A DNA stretch of 64,000 nt from Strongylocentrotus purpuratus. Lineage: Eukaryota; Echinodermata; Echinoidea; Camarodonta; Strongylocentrotidae. The notes beneath the pieces were generated by a model. The model had not been told where the DNA came from. It saw only the letters and a list, made by a program, of their open reading frames with translations, and made no database searches. Each line of letters begins with the position of its first letter. The stretch's first letter is position 1. The position numbers and the translations under genes are program-made. The DNA is taken from assembly GCF_000002235.5 (NCBI RefSeq), contig NW_022145607.1, positions 35,873,029 through 35,937,028 on the forward strand, given 5' to 3'. Below, piece by piece: positions 1-11,248 of the stretch.

Positions 1-672
1 ATTTCAAAAAGAAAATCACATTTCTAGAAAGTTGAGGTTTTGCCCTTTCATATGACACCTCACTCAGGAAAAATGAGCAAGGAATGACAAAGTTCTATTT
101 GTATAAAGTAGCCCTTAAATTTTCATAATTTTAGCAAACAAATACGTTTTCACTGGCTGCCTGCCGTAGCAAAAAGCAGAATTGACAAAAGACTTAACTC
201 CGTTTCGTTGACAATCAGCCATGCATGTAGTCTTTCGTCTACGGCTGATTGTCAACGAAACGGAGTTAAGTCTTTTGTTAATTTCGTGTGTTGATACGGC
301 AGCAGCCAGTGAAAACGAATTCGTTTCATCAAATTATGGAAATGCAAGCACTACTTTAACCAAACAGAACTTTGTTATTCCTAGCTCATTTTTCCTGAAT
401 GAGGTGTCATATGAAAGGGCAGAAACTTAACTTTCTAGAAATGTGACTTTCTCTTTGAAATTCAGATACCGCCCGCCAAACTACTTTTCGGTTTCCTCTC
501 TTCAAATTGATTTTAATCACTCATGCGTGAAATATGCATTATTATGAGTTGCATCAAATGAAAGAGGAGGATCTAAGCTTTCCAAATATGTGTCATTTCT
601 TAATTATAATTGTGATTAAGTTATGATAAAACATCGATAATTCTCGGTTTCGTTTTATCTGGGACGCACTGT
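1..672 (-). mobile_element. Mariner-type foldback element (left end cut by window)
   Basis: The right end is a terminal repeat (inward: CAGTGCGTCCCAGATAAAAC) next to TA. Bases 1 to about 460 form a large inverted repeat centred near 230, shown by CCCTTTCATATGACACCTCA at 39 and its complement near 400. A second copy of the same family lies at 17456. The TA target and CAGTG terminus fit Tc1/mariner. No transposase was recognised. Confidence 0.7.
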
Positions 673-944
673 ATAGTAATAAAAGCATGCAATAAAGAAT
701 ATGGGGGGGGGGGACTAGCAAAAAAACAAAAAATTAAATGTTGAGGTAATTTTAGATGGTCACATAGATTCATATGAGATCTAGAGAATAGGTACAATTC
801 AAATTTACGTTTTTTGAATATCATTAGGTATAGTATTCCAACTCGTTCCAATGAATAAAATAGTTGCTCAAGAAAATTCATATTTGACAAGTGTAATTTA
901 TTGTTAGCTATCGTGTCAAAGAAATGAAACGTGCTATTAATGGC

Positions 945-3850
945 TTTGGGGATTTAATATCACTTTATTGTCAATCTTCAATAAAGGAACAAAGTATAAA
1001 CATAAATGAATTGCACAGTCACAGACATATAATAAGAGTAGTCCAGGTCATGGCTCATAACGTACTATCAAAGCAAGACATACATTAAAACAAAACATAT
1101 AAGAAATAAAGATGTTATGAAATGTGATTGCCGAGATCTTTAACATAAATTATTGTGTTCATGCCAAATAGTTTCGTATCAGGTTAAGAAAAATAAATAA
1201 CATATAATTCAATTTACTCAATTCATGTATAAAAACGCTTAATCGTTTCGGAGGAATACAGGGCTCACGTGATGAAACAAAATCTAACAGTGCCATGCAT
1301 GTGTCAAACCAAGTCCTTATATTCAAATTATACAACAATACATAATGTATGGCAAGATCATTGCATGATACAGAGTCGAAAGGGCTTGGTTCGACACCTT
1401 ACATTTCAGCCGAATCATGGCACCAATAGTTTGGACACCTTAGAACAAATATAATTTATGTGCACACTCCATCTTAAATTTTCATCAATAAAAACACACA
1501 AGAACTTTGTATTTGTTACCCGCTGAATGTCGTGGTTGTGTATATTTTTCTTCCTTCTTCATTTATCCTCTTATTTGGGGGTTTAAAAACCAAATAACAA
1601 GTTTTCTTCAAATTTATTGAAGGGTTGTTTGCTGTAAACCATTTATCCTTTCTAAGCAGTCAGTTAAAATAACCACAAGTACTATCACAACGATTAGACA
1701 GACTTCAAATTCTACATTTATAATGCATGATTCATTTTAGTGAAAGTTTTGCGAGAGATGAACAAGTTGTTATCATCTGCAAATATGAGATGAAAAAATT
1801 GCATATACATATTGCAAATCATTAATGAAAAGAAGGAACAGCGGTCCCAATATCGATCCTTGGGGGTACTCCTACATTTATATCACGCATCTTTGATTTA
1901 TATTTTATGTTTTCGGTCACTCAAATAAAACAGAATTCATCAGTGTTTTTTGTCACGGATACCATAATGATGAAGTTTATTATAAATACAATCGAAAGTT
2001 TTAGAAATATCTAAGAAAAGTCCAAAGCTAAGTTCTTTATTCTCAAAAACGTTTGATATCATACTAGTAAATACTTTCATCTTCGCCTGGGATTTGTTTT
2101 CTTTCGTAGTAGTCACAATGTATAAAATTACTTTTATTGTAACGGTTTTAGAAAACATAGTATGGTGTTGTTTTGAGCTAAAAAGTTATGGAAACATTTT
2201 GTAGTGATTCGTAGCGGTAACGTTTATTAAATTCCTTCCAACAGATCTATTATATGCCCATGTGATATAAATCTCCATTATGTTGACATTGTAATCTAGA
2301 TTTTGGTTTGTTCAAGTACCTTTAACCTTGCCACGTTACATTGTTAAATTTGGCGTTGTAATATTCACTTTTTTTTTACATACATGTACTTCTTCCTTTG
2401 CAAAATTCCTATACCTTTTTAAGTTTGCTTTCATTTGGGTGAGGATTCTTTAAAAACTTTCGTAAAAGAGTGCCTCTTTTTTTACACGTATTTTTTAATG
2501 AGGAATTGAACCTACAAATTTGTTTTACCTTTCTTTCGACTTGATTTGTTTTATTAGAAACCATTTTGTAAGGAAAATCTCGGTAGGTTTCTCTTACTAA
2601 GCTACAGAAACGAATGTTACTATCTTCATATAACTTCCCTTTAAATAACACTGTTCAGTGGTGTCAATATCACAGACATCAAATCAATTCAATTCAATTT
2701 ATTGTTTAATAACAGAAATCACATACAATATATTCAATGATAAGTGTACTGCATCATTAGCATCCGATAAAGCCGATGGCTACAGGGAAGTGGGTGGACC
2801 CAGAACATAAATGACAAATGTGGAAAATACAAAATAATAAAATTCACAATATAACAAAATGCAAGACGTAAACAAGACATTACAAACTAAAACACAATTA
2901 TAATACAGAACTACATCATTTATGTGGTAATTGTATGCATCAGGGAAGTCAATTATGTGGCAAAAAGACGCAATTTGAATTTCAATTTGAAAGAATTTAG
3001 AGTGGTCGCATTTTTAATTGAGCTTTCCATATTGTTCCATAATTCATCTCCTTTTTGTTGTATTGAATTTACCTTTCGTAGTTTTAAACGTGAATATGGC
3101 AAGGAAATGTCATGTTTTTGTTTTGTGTTAACATTATGTTTCTTGTCAACTGTAACAAAGTAATTATTGAACACGGGTGGTAACAAATTGTTCGAATAAC
3201 AAATTTTTAATCGTTACGTTATCAGAGAAAGTTAATAAATGCAGTTTCTTAAACATCGGCGAGCTATGGGAACGATAATGGGAGTTTGGACATAGACCAT
3301 TCATACTTGTAAACACAGGAAAGAGGTCTCACTAATATCACATAGCAAAATGCCGGTTGGAATAATCCGTTCTGAAATGTTCGTTTAAATATTATCAAGA
3401 AGTGTACTGGACACTTGTGTTACCCCGGTTGGTTCGAATATCAAAGGAGAAAGAAAAACAAAGTTGATAAAGTATAAACAAAAACTGTCAGCAATATGGC
3501 AAGTGGTTCGGAAAAAGAAATCAATGTTAAAATATCAGAGTAAAAACCAATCCTTCCTTTCGCGGATATAACTGTCTCTAGAGAGATTTCTAATGAGTTA
3601 ATAGCATCTACACGAGATCTTGGTGGCCTATACATTGTAAATGACAGCTCATAACCTTTTTTTTTAAAGTTATAGTTAGAACATTATCATTGAATACTTC
3701 CAAATCATCCCGCAAATCATGTCGCTTTTTAGAAATTAGTTTATCCCTGATATAAGAAACAACCCCTCTGTCACGTTTACCGTTACGGCTATGTGAAAGA
3801 AATGTAGGAATGGATAAAAGACTACAATCATCATCCTTAATGTCTCTCTA
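945..3850 (-). mobile_element. Decayed Jockey-like LINE with a nested LINE fragment
   Basis: Minus-strand remnants in order: endonuclease domain (3850-3230; SHSRNGKRDRGVVSYIRDKL, YRPPRSRVDAINSLE), the linker before the RT (2680-2400; KKRGTLLRKFLKNPHPNESK), RT pieces (2158-1750; LSFGLFLDISKTFD, then remains of GPLFLLFINDL and FADD), and a 3' UTR ending near 960 with AATAAAG on the minus strand. A second LINE 3' fragment (about 3190-2690) interrupts the copy. Many stops and frameshifts; old. Confidence 0.7.
2690..3190 (-). mobile_element. 5'-truncated LINE 3' end inserted in another LINE
   Basis: Encodes the typical C-terminal end of a Jockey-like ORF2 (LPPVFNNYFVTVDKKHNVNT, GDELWNNMESSIKNATTLNS, FKLKFKLRLFAT) followed by a UTR and a TTGAA-repeat tail at about 2690-2705. 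It separates the endonuclease and linker parts of the surrounding LINE. Clear target-site duplications were not seen. Confidence 0.6.
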
Positions 3851-4465
3851 AAGTGTTGGGAGCCCCAGAGATTTGATGCCAACATTTCACTTAAATTGTA
3901 TAATGATGTGAACGAGGATGTAATTTAAAGATAAACTTGAGTTCTGGTAAAAAAAAGAAAATGAATTCTCACAGAATCTAACGAAACTTACACTGAATGT
4001 TCAAGATTACATATATATGTCACGTGCCAAACATATACATATACATCTTTCTGTGTAAGTGATTGTTACTTTACCAAGACTCTGCCAAATTTATGATGAT
4101 TTTGATGACTCCAGAACCTTGCATTACACACCATTACTTACATGCTATATGATCAACTTTTCTGATCCATTCCACACCTTTTCTTTCACAATGCAATCGC
4201 ATTACCAGAACTCAAGTTTATCTTTAAGACTCACTTCTGCAACGATTTTCAAAACAAAAGTGTTTGAAGACGAATATTGAGGGGGAAAAAAAATTGTATT
4301 CTTTTATCAATATTCGACTTCAGATACGTTTTGGGAGAAAATCTTTGCAGAAATGTGAGTTCAAAAACTTCAATGCCATCCTCTTTCACACCATTATACA
4401 AAATTGAAGTGAAATTTTGCGATCCAACTTTTGGCGAATTTTGGGGCTTTAAGCCAGGTTTCGGT
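3846..4465. mobile_element. Copy of the TTAAAGCCCC element split by another insertion
   Basis: GTGTTGGGAGCCCC on the left and TTTTGGGGCTTTAAGCC on the right match the ends of the better copy at 40661-41031, and the inner sequence (TTTTATCAATATTCGA) matches too. It is split by the element at 3924-4227. Confidence 0.55.
3924..4227. mobile_element. TTAA-flanked MITE (TTAAAGATAAACTTGAG family)
   Basis: Inverted ends TTTAAAGATAAACTTGAGTT and its complement AACTCAAGTTTATCTTTAA bound about 300 bases. Related to the copy at 9992-10378 and, in its interior (TCTGATCCATTCCACACC), to the TTAAAGGTAAAGACC family. Confidence 0.7.
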
Positions 4466-4655
4466 GAGACCTTTTAATATACAGAAGATTCGAAACTGTG
4501 AAGATAACAATTGAAATGCTCAAAAAATGTCAACAGGCTTTTTACAATTAATAATAATCTTTTAAAGTCCACTCCAAATTTTATTAAGTTAAACCGAAAA
4601 TAGAAATTCTTTTTGCCCAATTACAATGTGCTTAAGGAGGAAGATGGTTAACATA

Positions 4656-5153
4656 CAACGTTGATCATGAAGGTGGATAAAAAAAATTATACCCCAATTT
4701 ATGGAATGATTTTGACAATGATTTATTCCTAAATAGATCTATGTAATAGTATACATTCTCATATTTTATGAGTGTTTTTTGCGTGACTGCTAAAGCATGT
4801 GTATGCTACTATGTTCATCAACTAGGGGACCTACGTCCTTTAGTCATAGCTGACGGTAATGAGGATTAATGCCTCACAAAAGGGCACTAATATAGCACAT
4901 CGACACGGTTTTGATCCTGGGGCCTCACAGTAACTAGGCCATTGCTTTGCCACTGAATCATGACTTTACGCATCGGGGCTAGGGGAGGGGGCAGCCCCCA
5001 CAAGTTAAAAAAAAAAAAAAGAACATGCAATGACTTATCAATAATTCATTGTATTTTCCCCGGTCCCTACCAGAAAAAATGCCTCTGTGTGGCCATGCCT
5101 TAAACCATAATACGTGGCCGTACTAACAAAATATTCCACCTTTATGACCAACA
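4656..5153. mobile_element. Mariner-type element with tRNA-like interior
   Basis: Ends GATCATGAAGGTGGA and TCCACCTTTATGACCAAC are inverted. The interior (GACACGGTTTTGATCCTGGG, a pol III B-box-like stretch on the opposite strand) is shared with the palindrome at 27067-28000. Diverged relative to that copy. Confidence 0.6.
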
Positions 5154-6848
5154 GGCAACAGTGTCAATTGATTTTGCCATGATAGAAAACTTTCCAGTAT
5201 AATAGTCAGAATTGCCCAGCACATCAAAATTGGTATTTTCGCTGAGTTGACAAGCTATACGCACCCATTCATTATATTTTGTATTTGACTAACACTAAGG
5301 TATTGGTTGTTGCAAAAATTACAAGCCATCCTTATAAACATTACACTACATTATGCAAATCACATAAAATACTTTACAATAAACATTAAACTAAATATTG
5401 AAATCAAATAAATTAGAATTAATACGGAAAAGAAAAGACATAAAATGCACATGATTTAATACAATTACATTCAAGAATCAGGGATGCCTGTTAACAAGTT
5501 ACATAATTATTGTCCACAGATTTCCCAAGTCGTGGCCGCTTTTGATAAGCTTTATGACATCTTTTCCACCCTTGCCAGCGGTCTTGAGCAGGGCAAATGT
5601 AAGACCATCTATTGTCCATGCTGATTTCGATCAGGTTTTTAGTGAGATTTTCAGGTTCACATACATAAAAAAGTGGGATTCTAATAACGGTTCAAAAAAA
5701 ATTCAGTACGTGAATGCCACTTATGAAGATTATTATCTTATCTGTGACGGAGTTATCAAGTGTTGACTTGCATCAAACGGCCTTGCGGCTCTCTTAATGA
5801 CATAGATAACCTTGGTTGAATAGACCTGTGTAAATGCATATAATTTTAACAAAACTTACTCTTGACAATGAAAAGGCTTGTCAGAGGCTCGCCTAATATA
5901 TCAACAACTATTGTATGCAAAATTGGATTACATCAATACTAATGTCATTATTTACAGCAGGTGAATGAAATGGCTGGGGCTTATCGTAATGGGGCATAAA
6001 ACAACATTGCGCCCTTCCCCTCCTCCCCCACTCCCTCCCCATCAACAGTGGTCAGTACAAATATTTAACACAAAACAGATTACACTTCTCGCTCTCTTTA
6101 CGACTCATTTATCTTTTGATGAATTTTGAGCCTCCTTCAAGTTTCTCCCAGGGCATGCCGACCCCCTCCGCCCCCTGGATACGCCCCTCTGGTTAACCAC
6201 CTGATATATCGTGATATCCACGAGTGCGGCACAGAGTGTGTCAATATGTATTTGGAGTAGCAGAGTAAACACAATGATAATTAGTATACGATCTTGATCA
6301 TGATTGTTCTCAATAATAATGCAATGCTGGACTTTGAGTTGATCATTATATACAATGCACTCGTAATTCAAGGAGAGGTGACTTACGGATGAACTCAATT
6401 TCAGATGTCATGTTTGCTCGTTGAATAAAAATTATGTCATTAATGTTCCCCTCCCTCTTTCTCTTTCTCTTCGGTATAACTATGAACAACTTCTAGTGGG
6501 ACTAAACCATACCCAGACAGGTCCCCTCGAGCCACAACCCTTTCGGGCAAGACCCCCCCCCCCCCCTCCCCCTTCTCCTGCCCCGAAAAAGAAACCTTAA
6601 CATAACCATTGCTAAACAGGCATTTTGATACTAATACTGTAGTTATAAAATGTGAAGATTGTAAAATCGGGGAGATACGCATGGACGTCAATGTCGATGA
6701 AATGGGCGCAAGATCGGCATCGCTCAGTACAGCAACATCATTGTAGGGACTAAAAAGTCTACACCAACCAGACCGACACCAGACCAACACCAGACTGAAC
6801 TAAAAATTACATTACCCCCCGAATGGCCTGAAATCGGTGGGTTTAGAA
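5154..6848. other. Non-coding stretch, no gene recognised
   Basis: A-T-rich sequence with C and G homopolymers (for example 6549-6567) and no recognised family. A 47-codon open frame starts at ATG 5484 (QISQVVAAFDKLYDIFSTLA) with an acceptor-like site at 5519; it looks protein-like but is isolated. Confidence 0.4.
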
Positions 6849-6984
6849 CAGGCGCGGATCCAGGATTTCTTAGGGGGGGGGCCCAAATTTGAAATCATGC
6901 GAGCCAAATATTGGTACGTTATGGTGACCAGCAGTGACGTAATTGGGGGGGGGGGGTGGGTGCAGGGAGGAGCGAGTTTCCCCC

Positions 6985-7300
6985 TCCCTCCTCCGGGAAG
7001 CGCGGAAGCTTTGACATTTCAATAAATTATTAGAGAAAGAAGACGATTCGTTGTACCGTTCCCAAATATAATCCTCGTCTGAATTATGTTTTCTCACCTC
7101 CCGCGCGAAGCGCGGAAGCTTTTACGTTTCATTAAGAGAATGAAGACGATTCGTTGTGTCGTTATCGACTCTTAATCTTCGTCTAAATTTAGTTCCCCCC
7201 CTCCCGCGCAAAGCGCGGAAGCTTTTACGTTTCATTAAATCATTAGAGAAAGCAGACGATTCGTACCGTTCTCGACTCTTAATCTTTGTCTGAATTTCAA
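6985..7300. repeat. Tandem repeat, about 105-110 bp, three copies
   Basis: Units share GCGCGGAAGCTTTTACGTTTC, then CATTAGAGAAAGAAGACGATTCG and CGACTCTTAATCTTCGTCTGAATTT-like parts (motif starts near 6998, 7108, 7214). They lie inside the hAT-type element. Confidence 0.75.
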
Positions 7301-7454
7301 AAATGTTCTTTGTCTACTCCCTTTTCTTCCTACGTCCTTTTCCTTTTCACTCCTCTCTTTTTTGGCCGGCGTTTTTGGGGGGGACCACCCCACCGCCCCC
7401 CCCCCCTCCCCCTGGCTACACGCCTGCGGTAAGATTATGTTGATACCTTGTCTG

Positions 7455-7890
7455 CCCCCGGAACTCAGGGGTTTAAGGCAATAATTTACGGTCCGCCTTT
7501 GGGCCCTAGGCGGGTCCAGGGAGCAGAGCCCCGGAAGTTCAGGGGTTTTAGGAATTTTATTAAGGTCAGATGAGCATTGTTTTGATACCTAATTGTGACA
7601 CTGGCAGGTCACTAATTGGCGTGGGGTTCAGGGGGCGGAGCCCCCGGAATCTCAAGGGTTTTAGGCACTCAATTACGGTCAGATGAGTATCAAGAGGCCC
7701 GCCCGTTAGGGCTCTTGGTTGGGGTCAGGGGGCAGAGCCCCCTCAGGGGTTTTAGGCGTTTAATTACTGTCAGATGAGCATCTAAGGGCCCACCTTAGGG
7801 CCCTAGGTGGAACCCAGGGGGCAGAGCCCTCGTGGTTTTAGGCATTTAATTTAATCATGGTCAGATGAGCATATTTTGATACCTCATTAT
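7455..7890. repeat. Tandem repeat, about 105 bp, four copies
   Basis: Units share GTCAGATGAGCAT, GGGGGCAGAGCCC and GGGGTTTTAGGCATTTAATT-like parts. Copies differ at many sites. Second array inside the 6849-8876 element. Confidence 0.75.
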
Positions 7891-8219
7891 AATGTGACAC
7901 TGGCATTTAACTATTTTTTCTTTCTTGCTCTCTTTCTTTCTATTTCTCTTTAATATACTTTTTCAAAAAAAGTGGGGGGGGGGGAGGGCTCGAGGATCGC
8001 GATCCCCGCCGTTCCGCGGGCCCTGACATGTAGGCATCTCAAGAAGCATTTTCTTGCCTGGCTATAAATTTAGGAATTTGTCATTTTCCAACAAACGCAT
8101 AAAAAAGTACAATTTACTTAAAAGTGAGGAAAAATTGGTGAAAATTATGTCATTTCAGCATTATTTGTAAACCATCGTTATGGAATTAGAAAAAAACACG
8201 TTTGAATTTGATTTCCCCA

Positions 8220-8860
8220 AAGCCCCCCCCTCCCCTATCAGTACGTCAGTGCCCCCCCCCCCCCCATTTACACCTTGTTGACGAGAAAATTACAACTGAT
8301 AACCCTTACCTTTCTTCATTCTCTGTTTGTTCTTTCCCTTTCTCTCCTCTTTCCCTTTCCCTTCCCTTCCTTCTCTCTCTTTTAGGTTTGCTGGGGGGGG
8401 GGGGGGAAGGTCATTTTGGCCCCCACTCCGCTCCACACATTGTTGACTGATTTCCCCTTCTTTTCTTCTTCCTCTTTTTTGTTCCTTCCTTCTCTCTTTG
8501 TTTAGCGGGGACGGGGGGGGGGGAGGCAAGGGCCTTTTGCCTCCCCTCGATCCACAACTTGTTGGCGGGAAAATTGCAACTGATATTCCCCTTCTTTTCT
8601 TTACTTCTTCCTCTTTTTTCCTTCCCTTTATCTCCTATTTTACTTTTTTCTTTCCCTTTCCTTCCTTCTCTTTTATTTTTTGATTGGAGGGGGAAGGTTG
8701 GTCCTTTTGCCCCCCCCCCCCCCTCAGATCTCCTTCTTCCCTCTCTTCTTTTCTTCTTCCTCTTTTTCCCCTTTCTCTCCTCTTTCCCTTTCCCTTCTTT
8801 TCCTTTTCTCTACTTTTTTTTTTTTTGCGGGGGGGGGGGGCTAAGGCCCGCTCGCCCCCC
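8220..8860. repeat. Pyrimidine-rich tandem repeat, about 110-165 bp, four copies
   Basis: Each unit has a CCCC block, a GATCCACAACTTGTTGGCGG-like part (or its remains), AAAATTGCAACTGATA, then a long TTCC/TTTC tract and a G run. Third array inside the 6849-8876 element. Open frames here (Pro/Phe/Leu/Ser-rich) are by-products of base composition. Confidence 0.7.
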
Positions 8861-8884
8861 CCTGGATCCGCGCCTGGTTTAGAA

Positions 8885-9990
8885 TCATGGTGGAGTCGGT
8901 TTGACGGTGTGACTCGGGTTTAATACCCCTTGCACTTGCACGAAACGCCATTTCGGTCGCGGTGTGACGTGCTCCAAGCGATCTATAGAGGCGAATGAAG
9001 TCATTCGAGCCGATGTACTAAATGAACATAAAGACATATTTATGCTTAAAACTTGCTGACATTGCAAAAAATGGCATATCGCTCATGTTTGCTCTGCTCT
9101 TTTGATAAGCGCAGATCTAGGGCGACAACAGACATTTTTATAATATACGGGGGGAAAGGTTTCTCATCGTTAAATACAATTTTACATCCTTCCTGTTGGG
9201 ACATAAGATCTTGATTGGACTAAAAGATAATCTTAAAACATGCTAGCATACAACTTTACTCTGTTCAAATATGAAGAATAAACAAATCTCTTACATTTGA
9301 AATTTATTACAAGTTCAATCTTGTCAAAATAATAGGAAACCTATTTTCGAATTTTGAAGAGGACAGTTTTCAGATCAATCTTGAGTTTCGTCATATTCCA
9401 TAAGCTTTATGGCGCCAGACTGAAAGATACTTGAGCTTTATTGCTGTTATGTCAATAAAGAAATGAAAGGTCTCGAAAAACAGTTATTATTCTACCCTCA
9501 TTCATCCTCTATAACAGTATATATAAATAAAGGACCTTCATCTATATTCCAATCAGTTGACATATTTGTCATCCTATAACGATCCCATTTTAATCAACCA
9601 GTATAGACTAAATTGCATATTGATATGACATGGAGAAGAGATTCAAGTTCACTTTAAGTAGAAAACAAATTACTAATCCCTTAGTGGAAGACGAAAATTG
9701 CTCTTCAGAAAATCATTATGTCACCGTTCTAGGAGTATGAGATAAGGAAACTAAGATACATGGGTATATGTCTTCAAATTCCGAATTGTTGTCGACAAAT
9801 TAAAATAATAAAATAGGCCTTTCTCTTTAACTTGCTAGAAAATCCTCTAAAAATCCTCTCGGCAGAATTACTCGAATATAATTATGAGCGACTTTTATTA
9901 TTATGGATTGATTTTAACAAACGTTTATATGCGTTGCTTGTCGAAATTCCAGCAATCCTTTTTCGTGACAAAATGTTCATATTCAACGCT
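8885..9990. other. Non-coding stretch
   Basis: No gene, RNA or repeat family was recognised between the hAT-type element and the TTAA element at 9992. An SLC22 first exon was looked for here and not found. Confidence 0.35.
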
Positions 9991-9991
9991 C

Positions 9992-10378
9992 TTAAAGATA
10001 AACTTTAGTACTGGTAATGCGATTGCATTGTGAAAGAAAAGGTGTGGAAAGGATCAGAAACAGTTGATCATGTAGCATGTAAGTATTGGTGTGCACTGCA
10101 AGGTTCTGGAGTCATCAAAATCATAATAAATTTGACCGAGTCTTGGTAAAGTAACAAGCACTGTACACAGAAAGCTATATATGGGACAACACACATGGTG
10201 TCGGTGCTAGTACTACCTTGATTTCCTTGTCTTTCGATGCTCTTTACTTAGCCAGTATACATTTTCTTTCAAAATTGTTTGGCACATGTCATTTATTTGT
10301 AATCTTGAACATTCAGTGTAAGTTTCGTTGGATTCTGTGAGAATTAATTTTTTGATTGGAACTGGAGTTTATATTTAA
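9992..10378. mobile_element. TTAA-flanked MITE
   Basis: Starts TTAAAGATAAACTTTAGTACTGG and ends GAACTGGAGTTTATATTTAA. The interior (GCGATTGCATTGTGAAAG, AAGGTTCTGGAGTCATCAAA) is shared with the elements at 10799, 36132 and 41223. Confidence 0.65.
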
Positions 10379-10798
10379 TCGTCTCGTGTTACACCGTGTA
10401 TACCGGGCGTGTATATTGAGATAAGATGACGAATCTTCTTATCTTCTTGTATTGGACCTATCAACTCATTAGATCCGTTGTCATAATATTTTTATTCAGT
10501 GTACCTGACGACTGTCATTTCGATTTCTTGACGTACTGATGTCAAAATACCTCGTCTTCTTATCACCTCACTATTTTGATATTGATATTTTAGTGACAGT
10601 AAAAAGAAACTGCATAATTTTCTCGTGGGAGAATATGCATAGAATCCATGCTTGAGAGAAAACTTTGTTTATTCCTTCTTATCCTGATGTCCTTGTCATC
10701 TTGATGTACATACTTACCTCCCCGCCTTCAACCAAATATATCAAATTGTACCGTTGAACTTTATGTATACATGCACGTTTGGGAAATCATGTTAGGCA

Positions 10799-11191
10799 TT
10801 AAAGGTATAGACCAGTTCTGGTCATGCGATTGTATTGTGAAAGAAATGTTATGGAATCGATCAGAAAGGTTGATCATCTAGCATAATGTATTGGTGTTTA
10901 CTGCAAGGTTCTGGAATCATCAAAAGGATAAGAAATTTAGCCCAGTCTTGGTAGAGTTACAAGCACTGTACGCATGTACAGAAAGATGTATATGGGACTA
11001 CCCTATATCTATCCAGTCCGGATAGATATATTAATTTACCAAATATATATATTAGTACTAATAGGCTGTTTCCCGGCAAAATTTGTATCATCACGTAATC
11101 GTCAAAACATATTCTTTCACATGATTGGTAACAAGAGCTTCTATTTCATCTTTTGAAAGGGGACATTTCCAAAACTGGTCTTTACCTTTAA
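10799..11191. mobile_element. TTAA-flanked MITE (TTAAAGGTAAAGACC family)
   Basis: Ends TTAAAGGTATAGACCAG and AAACTGGTCTTTACCTTTAA are inverted and sit in TTAA. It ends 57 bases before the first visible transporter exon. Sister copies at 36132-36506 and 41223-41629. Confidence 0.8.
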
Positions 11192-11248
11192 GCATTTTGT
11201 TTTTAATTGACATATTTTCTTGATATTTCTGTTTTTATTGGATGATAG

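Larger units (their letters stand above)
6849..8876. mobile_element. 2.0-kb non-autonomous hAT element with perfect 8-bp target duplication
   Basis: Ends CAGGCGCGGATCCAGG and CCTGGATCCGCGCCTG are perfect inverted repeats, and both are flanked directly by GTTTAGAA (6841-6848 and 8877-8884). An 8-bp duplication with CAGG termini is typical of the hAT superfamily. No transposase. The inside is three consecutive tandem-repeat blocks and G/C homopolymers. Confidence 0.85.

Noticed and set aside
8202-8923. Pro/Phe/Gly-rich frames
   Set aside because: Lie in the pyrimidine tandem array of the hAT-type element.
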